From Linyphia triangularis (lineage: Eukaryota; Arthropoda; Arachnida; Araneae; Linyphiidae), in contig OZ021723.1 in the NCBI GenBank assembly GCA_963978545.1, positions 49,802,569 through 49,866,568 of the forward strand: 64,000 nt of DNA, given 5' to 3'. The notes below the pieces were generated by a model that was given only the letters and a program-made list of their open reading frames with translations, had not been told where the DNA came from and made no database searches. The position numbers and the translations under genes are program-made. The stretch's first letter is position 1. Every line of letters starts with the position of its first letter. Of this stretch, positions 57,230 to 64,000 are shown piece by piece.

Positions 57230-59027
57230 GATTCCTGAAATATATTTTATATAATTCAAATAGCAAAAAAAGATACATATATAAACTTCTTTCTAAAACT
57301 GAAGTTCTTTCATAGGATAATTGAGGCTTACGAATTTTTTTTTAGATATGGTACTAAAAATGCATACAAACACGCATTAAAGGAAAAATTACTTATTTCC
57401 ATCTTTGCAAAAATACAATAATTAAAAATTAATTTTATTAAATAGTTAGTGAAATTTTTAAATAATAAACTCTACTAAAATAATGTTTGAATCCATGATA
57501 ATGTAATTTAGTTGAGCATAACTAATGTTTTCCAAATATCTACTCAAATGATATTTTATATTGCTACTTGAATTAGGGGCATTATATTTTAGAAAACTAA
57601 ATATACATTATGATATAGTCCATTTTTCTTTTTAAATAATTATTTGTACATATTAATTTTTATATGTTGTTATGGTTCTCTATTCAGGAATGCAACTATT
57701 ATTAGTTATAGTTGTTAGATAGGTTAGAGAAAATATTAAAAAATAGATAAACATAATAAAGATAGTTTATTTAAGAACATTCTTGTCTAAAACTAATTAA
57801 TCTAATTTGAAAAATTATTTATATATAACGTAATATAAAACAACATAATTAAAAAGTATTTATATAAGTAATGCCTTTTATGGTACAATAAATTTTTAAA
57901 TAAACCTTGCATCAATTATTCCACTATAGTTAGAGAAATATCTGTAAGTAGGATTTATGTTCTTTTATTTCTTTTGTTGATGCTTTCGGATGAAAAGAAA
58001 AAGAAACTCAAATCCAAACCAAGAATAGGCGGCATGATAAATGAACTAAATTCAATGTTAATTTAAAAAGAAGGCAGATGAAAAATGATGAACAAAGAGA
58101 AGCAACTTATATCAGTGATTAATAAAGGTTATTTATTATATTTCTTGTTCAGTAGTTTAGTATTTCAAGATTTGCAACTGCTACATCTAAAATTATGAAT
58201 CGCTTCTATTAATTTGTACCATCAAGAAAATGCCAATTTTATTTTTTGCTACTTTCAAACACCATTTGGTGAAGTAGTGTATATTTTAATTCTAATTATC
58301 TTGGGAATATTGAAAAAAAAAATACAGTTAGATATTTTAGAAAAGGAAAATTAAAAATATTGGATTTGAAAATAATAACATACTTTATAATTTAGTAATT
58401 CATTTGAATTTACATTTCACACCCATACCTCATTATTTTTCATTTAATTATTAATTTAACCATGTTCCATTTAAATGTATAGAGTTTTTTTTTATACAAA
58501 TATAAAGGAAAAATTTCTGCTTAAAATATAATGTTATATTATTTTGTATAAATGCATATATTATTTTAAATGATATGTAATAATGTAGGCTTTTTTTTTA
58601 TTAAATATCTGAGATTGAAAGACTGATTCAGTACATGCTTCAAATATTTTCAGTTATACAAGACATCGAAATCATTTTAAATTAATTTCATGCCAAGTAA
58701 CTGCTAATTACAAATCACTCCGTTTGGTCACTTTGTGTGAAACTAGATTTTAATTTCAATTATCAGTGCAGTTAACTTTTAAACTAAATTCAATCGTGAA
58801 TATTTAAATCTTCAAGTTCCGTTACATAATCTTTATCTTAACAAATCATTGTTAAAATTGGGAAATACTTTTTTGTACATGCATTACATTTTAATTCAGG
58901 TTCCAATATGCTATTTATCAATGATATTTGAAGGTATTTTACTTACTTAAACAGTAATACTAATTCTACAAATTTGTACCCATTTTATAAGCAAATTCCT
59001 TTTTGCCATGAAGAAATTATAAAATAA
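57227..59027. other. AT-rich non-genic DNA
   Basis: Nothing was recognised. Confidence 0.5.
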
Positions 59028-59029
59028 TA

Positions 59030-59201
59030 CAGTCAAATTCCGTTTACGTGAAGTCGAAGGGGCAGCCAAAATTGTTCGAATCAACCGAATTTCATGTCAA
59101 GCGAATAAATTAACGTTAAGTTTTAAGTACGGAGAACTGCTTTTACTTCGAGTTAAACGGAATGTCATGTTAAGGGATTTCGCTTTAACTTGTTTTTACT
59201 G
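59030..59201. mobile_element. pogo/Tigger-like MITE, 172 bp
   Basis: Begins CAGTCAAATTCCGTTTACGTGA and ends, read inverted, CAGTAAAAACAAGTTAAAGC. TA dinucleotides lie on both sides (59028-59029 and 59202-59203), the target duplication of the pogo/Tc1/mariner group. CAGT-initiated termini with a cgtt-aacg pattern are typical of pogo-type elements. Internal inverted segments (TTCCGTTTACGTGA against CGAGTTAAACGGAAT) add to the foldback. It has no coding capacity and would depend on a transposase supplied elsewhere. Confidence 0.6.
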
Positions 59202-59203
59202 TA

Positions 59204-60552
59204 TTTAATATAAATACTATGAACTGTGTAGCATTATTACTAAATGGGAAAATATATTACTTCGCATAAAATGTGTTTATGTTAAGTCCGTGCTTCATAA
59301 AAAAATAAAAATTAAAATAGAGTCATACATTCTTAAAGTCATTTTCAGTTAAAGGAATAAAACATTGGTATAATATTGATTTATTTATAGGTATCGGCGG
59401 TACGAATTCGTCTAGATATCATTTGTATTTATTATATAAATTAAAATAATACTTTGTGTTTTAATATTTAAATCTAAATGAATTTTCGTTTATTCCAAAT
59501 TTTAATATTCGAGTATCGTTTATGTATACAAATGGGATACTCTAAATAAAAAAAATTGGAATATTTAAGAACCATATAGGAATGGTTTTTATTTCATAAT
59601 TTTCAAAATGCCTTGGATCACTGCAAAGGCCACATGGCACATTATGTGCATGGAACGTATGTTATAATTTAATTTTGAAGTCTGAGTCTTTAGTAAAAGG
59701 ATTTTATTAATTCCACAGCTTCAAGTCCTGGCACACTTTGTGTTAAATAGATTAATTGTGATGGTATTTTGTTAAGGAAATACTTTTCTAATTAAAATCA
59801 AATGTGAAATATTTAGATTCCTAATTTTTTTTAGTATTTGTATTTGCTTTGCTTTTCTTTATTTAATCAATTTATCTACAACTGAGATTCTACCTCATAT
59901 CAAGAGGCAAGTAAGAAAACACAATCGGTATTTTTGAATTAGGCAGTTTCTTGTTATACATTGATAAATATGTACCGGTACCAGGCTGTAGAACGAAAAG
60001 ATCAGCTAAAAATTGGGTATTTTTTGGACCTCATGCAACCAGCAAAGTTGAAGCTAAAAACTTTTCACCCGTAACAATATTTATTTAATCTATTTAAAAA
60101 AATTATATTTGTGAAACTTTAATCCGTAAACTCAGGAGTAAATTGATCTAATCTTTTCTTTCTGTATCATGAAAATTTCAATCCTAATTTCCAAACTCGA
60201 TCGAACATCACTAGCTTCCGTTTTTCATTCAACCTTTATCCACGTATCCTCATCCTATCTGTGCTCAAAACCAGATGTTATCCGATTAAATTTAATATTC
60301 ATTTCAAAAGATCTGAAAATGTTATGTTTAAACTTCCTCTATCTTCCAGTTACTCAGGTTCTTTGAACCTCTCACCTCTCCGCACCTCTATCTTTGCATC
60401 ATATCTCTTTCAAAAGTTCATCCTTGTTCTGCTTTTTCAATGCAGTTATTATACTTAGGGATATAGATATATCACATCGTGTTTTCATCTCTTCCATCCT
60501 TTTGGATCTAGGTGCGTTTGATTCATATTAATAGAAAAATGTAAAGTTTGCC

Positions 60553-60583
<31 letters not shown>

Positions 60584-61379
60584 CCGTCTTAAGATGACAG
60601 AGAGGGTTTTATAATTCCGTCTTTCCTGTTTGGTTTTGCTGATTTAAGAAAGAATTCACTAGAAGGTTTGTATTTAAAACTTGAATACGAAAAGAAAAAA
60701 ATAAATTATTGAAATGATATCTTTATATTTGCTTACTTCATTCATATTTTAGTGTAGATCCAATTTCATTTTAGTTTTTACGCAACATTAATGGAAACAG
60801 CAGCATATACAATGGCTCTACTTCGGTTCATCGGATGTTATATCCAAAGCATCGTTCACCACTAAAATTTGTAAAAGAGTGGTAACACGTTTGGTGAGCT
60901 CACACGTCCTCTCCCCACCCCCTTTTTTTTGTAATGTAGTACTTTTTAATTCAATTAGACTTAATTAAATATTCTAAAAATATTTCATTTATTGAGAATT
61001 TTATTAAATTGAAATTTTAGACTGCAAATTATACAAAATTTACACGAAATGAAAATCCAATTCCAATATTTGTGTATTTTTTACGTATGTCAATGTCTGT
61101 CAATGTTCAAATTCAGAATACATTGCATAATATTTGTTATGTTTATTAATAAAAATTATTACAAATGCAATCAAATGTACTGCTCAATTATAGTTACACA
61201 GGTACTTATTTCTTCAGGTTACTTTTAAGCTAATTTTGTAGCAGACATAAGCATATTTATATATTAACATCAAATGTTTTATAATTGGAATGTCAAGAAA
61301 GATATTATTCATGGATGAGCGAATTAAGTGATTGTTAGAAAGGCGTTTGCATTTTTTTATAATCTTTACAGTGTATTTG

Positions 61380-61415
<36 letters not shown>

Positions 61416-61824
61416 ATATATAAAGCTTCCATTCCAATCACGCCAGGTAAAAATTAAAGTTTATGTTTAAAAGTTAACAGCTATTATTTCTTAAAACTAT
61501 ATTTTAATTTAAAGAGAAATTCTAAGTACTTTTTTAATATAATAGATCCGTAAAAGTATTTTTCTATTTAAATTCGTTTTGGGACACAATTTCAATTGAA
61601 TGAGATGAATTAAATATATTCAATATATTCTACTTTAAATCCCGTTAAAGTTTTTTTGTTGATTAAATGGCCATTTTTGAAAAAACACACGATAAAATTG
61701 CATTATAAGATCCAGTCATCTTGTCTAAGAACACTAACTGGACTTCTAGAGTGTAAAATAACCATTTTGGATAAAAAGAGACTGAATTAAAATTTCACAC
61801 AAGGAATTTATTTCCCCTTCGTCT
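59204..61824. other. AT-rich non-genic DNA
   Basis: Two long T runs (about 60559-60582 and 61383-61411) and a pyrimidine-rich block at 60170-60510 with overlapping 65-codon frames. None is recognised. No gene is called. Confidence 0.45.
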
Positions 61825-61915
61825 GTGTAGCCTGCCGGCTGAAAAAAAAAGCTTCGGTGGGCCGGATACGAATCTTGGGCAGCATAGTGGCAAATGCTGA
61901 TCAAACGTCAAAATT
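61825..61915 (-). mobile_element. Possible tRNA-derived SINE head, minus strand
   Basis: Read on the minus strand, TTTGCCACTATGCTGCCCAA resembles a Gly-type anticodon arm and is followed by GATTCGTATCC, close to the B-box consensus, at 61863-61873. The A box is not recognisable. It is not a functional tRNA. Confidence 0.3.
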
Positions 61916-62265
61916 CAATCACCAAAGTACAATGTATATACAAGGCAATACGATATGTTAATTATAAGGTCTCATCAAGACAAGTTCCCATACCAAAATT
62001 AAATGGAAAATTGATCAAGTGTTTTAAAATTCAACTTAAAGAGTGATTCCATACTGATTTTATAATAAATTCACAACTTGGGAGCAAATATCATTATCGT
62101 ATAAAAACTAGTTGACATCCGGTGACAAGTTTTTTACCTTGTTTTCCACTTTACTCATAAAAAAATATAAATACTTTATGGCATAAATTTTATTTTTAAA
62201 TATCGTTATAATTTTAAATGTTTCTTACTATATTTGAAATGGTAATTTTAATAGTGATATTGTAT
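61916..62265. other. AT-rich non-genic DNA
   Basis: Nothing was recognised before the mariner element. Confidence 0.5.
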
Positions 62266-63080
62266 TGGGTGTACGACTTTTAGAGTCCCCCTCCCCAAAT
62301 TCGAAGCTTTATTGTAAAAAAAAAAAAAAAATAACGTTTAAACATTTATGACTCAAAGCATTGTCCATCGCTGGCCACTACATCATACCATATCGGACAG
62401 CATACAAATCCCGCGTTGAAAAAACTGGTCTACTTTTAGAGCGAACTATGATTTAATCCAATGTTTTACTTCTTCATAAAACTGAAAGTGCTGGTCAGCC
62501 AGGCCATGTGCCATTGATCGAAACAAGTGGTAGTCAGAAGGAGCAACGTTTGAAGAATACGGCGAAAAGGGTAGGACTTCCCATTTCGACGTTTTCTAGT
62601 AAGTCTTGACCACTTTCTCAACTTGGGGTCCAACATTGTCATTCTGCAAAATCACTTTATATCGTGTCTCTTGTATTGTGGTCATCTGTCTTTCAATGCT
62701 CGGATCAAACGCATTGATTTTGTTCAATAACGACCGCCTGTGATTGTTTCAGTCGGTTTTAACAGAGCATAATACACCACGTCGAGTTGGTTCCACAAAA
62801 CACAGAGCATGACATTGGAGCCGTGCAGTTTGGTTGTCGCCGTGAAAGCATGGCAGGGAAATCCCCATGATTTTAAGTATTTGAAAGTATTCGATTAGCC
62901 TCATCCGCAGATTTCTTTATAATGAAGCAGAAAATTAAAACCTCCCGCAAATGACGAGAATTTGGCTTGTAAACTGATATTTTCAATCAAGAATAACTTT
63001 ATGATACAGACACAAATAGACTAATGTTTCTATAAGGTTATGTTGCTACATGCCTAAGTTTATTGTATGACGTCTATGAT
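62266..63080 (-). mobile_element. mariner element with an internal deletion
   Basis: The minus strand carries both ends of a mariner transposase gene but not its middle, so this is an internally deleted copy. The left edge, TTGGGTGTACGACTTTTAGA at 62266, is a plausible terminal repeat. The matching right terminus was not located with confidence, so 63080 is approximate. A poly-A tract (about 62318-62332) lies in the 3' UTR. Confidence 0.75.
62346..62980 (-). pseudogene. mariner transposase, internally deleted
   Basis: The N-terminal segment reads SVYKPNSRHLREVLIFCF then KKSADEANRILSNT (62978-62890). That is the start of a mariner helix-turn-helix domain. It then jumps to KSWGFPCHAF near 62870, which normally lies after the first catalytic Asp. 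The second Asp survives (QNDNVGP). The third is changed (YSSNVAPSDYHLF has Asn in place of the usual Asp). The C-terminal SMAHGLADQHFQFYEEVK and VVASDGQCF blocks are clear, with stop TAA at 62346-62348. Stops and frameshifts are scattered throughout. The first catalytic Asp and about 140 residues are missing, so it cannot be active. Confidence 0.8.
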
Positions 63081-63640
63081 CTATTTATTTCGAAAACTAC
63101 TTACCGCTAAAGCCAAATATAGAAAAACGGCAGAAGCAAAGATGCACAACCAATAGTTTGTTAAAATAGCTTCAGAATTATAAAATAAACTTCATAAAGT
63201 TTTCTTATCCAAAATATTAAAAGAAATAGAACTACAAATAGAGTTATAAGGAATTATTGAAGAAAAGTACTAATTTTGTCCGTATTTTTTGTCAAATCGT
63301 CAGTATTTCTTACGATTTTGAAACTCCAAGATAGAACAACAAAAAGTAAGTAGATGTTCGAATAAACCGGATATTATTACTAGGCATTAAAGACAAAAGT
63401 TATCATTTTTAAAATACAATAAGTCTATTGTATATATACTTTAGAACCTATTAATATCAGAAACATTTTTCTCATAGAGAAACATAAATATTCGAGTCAT
63501 AATATGGTGATCAACTTCTACTTTTGATGTCAGAATGAAATAAACAATGAGTTATGGCACGTGTCAAATGCAGCAGAGTTTGAGTGTACTATATAAGTGA
63601 ATAGCAGACATTTGAAAAACATTTCACATGTTGTCATGAT
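63081..63640. other. AT-rich non-genic DNA
   Basis: Nothing was recognised between the mariner element and the possible Tc1-like fragment. Confidence 0.45.
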
Positions 63641-63649
63641 TACAAGATG

Positions 63650-64000
63650 TTATTTTTCCTACTTGCAAAAAAGAATGATTATTGGCTTTTGAGCAAAGAG
63701 AGACACCATTTCAGAAATTGAGCAAATTGTATTCAAAAACTGCATTAGTAAAAGTGCAACAGAATGAAAAAGGCACCGTGAAAAGTTAGTGGGGAGGGGG
63801 GTGAAAAATTTAGATCAACGACAGCAATAGGTAAAAGATGAACGGTGACCGCGGTGATAAGTTCAGACCGATAGTCATGTTGGAGCTGGAATTATCGTAT
63901 CCCAAGAACAGTTCAGCATACTGCTTGTGAGGCTCCTCAGCAGAGACGAATAGTAAAAGAACAGATAACATCGAAGATTCAACAAGTGAAAGAGGTAGGT
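63650..64000 (+). pseudogene. Possible Tc1-like transposase N-terminus, runs off the edge
   Basis: In broken frames the region reads KERDTISEIEQIVFKN then ISKSATE and KRHREK. These resemble the helix-turn-helix start of Tc1-like transposases (a RxxISEIA...ISKSAV...KRHRETG type order). Arg/Gln-rich and then HTACEAPQQRRIVKEQI-like residues follow. Base composition rises towards the edge. No terminal repeat is visible and the match is weak and discontinuous. The rest, if real, lies beyond 64000. Confidence 0.3.

Overview
The window is strongly AT-rich eukaryotic DNA with long simple repeats, many homopolymer tracts, few coding exons and several degenerate transposons. The mix fits an arthropod: Tc1, mariner, copia, Helitron, pogo-like MITE, a non-LTR RNase H and tRNA-derived SINE heads. 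An arachnid such as a spider is plausible, because the RNase H tail and the uncharacterised repeat-gene family resemble ones I associate with spider genomes, but this is inference. Nothing here is prokaryotic, and there is no tRNA or rRNA gene, no CRISPR array and no complete host gene.

Layout. 1-12.8 kb: AT-rich non-genic DNA with two (TA)n arrays, an (ACGC)/(AC)n array, one SINE-like tRNA-derived element and one base-composition island. 12.85-13.56 kb: first copy of a repeat family (copy A) that recurs four times. 15.23-15.75 kb: the best host-gene evidence, a minus-strand terminal coding exon with a clean splice acceptor, 44 residues, a stop and a 3' UTR. Its upstream exons should lie at higher coordinates but were not found with confidence. 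16-33 kb: AT-rich DNA with a (TTTA)n array, foldback sequences, a spaced-motif repeat and GC-raised islands that may be promoters or non-coding exons.

33-43 kb is a dense transposon graveyard. Repeat copies B and C are followed by a 5'-truncated copia element. A 3,077-bp Helitron-like element interrupts the copia reverse transcriptase/RNase H region, and that element is itself interrupted by a Tc1 element with intact inverted repeats and a dead DD34E transposase. The Helitron junction can be placed to the base: removing it rebuilds the split copia codon. Next to it lie three broken copies of an uncharacterised repeat-gene family, two of them tail to tail so that their 5' parts form an inverted repeat.

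43-64 kb: unassigned islands, a 141-bp tandem array, a non-LTR retrotransposon 3' end with a 383-codon open RNase H frame on the minus strand, a CCTAGGTACA spaced repeat, repeat copy D, a 172-bp pogo-like MITE, an internally deleted mariner on the minus strand, and a possible Tc1-like fragment running off the right edge.

None of the recognisable coding sequences work together as a pathway. They are independent mobile-element remnants around at least one host gene, which is probably transcribed leftward.
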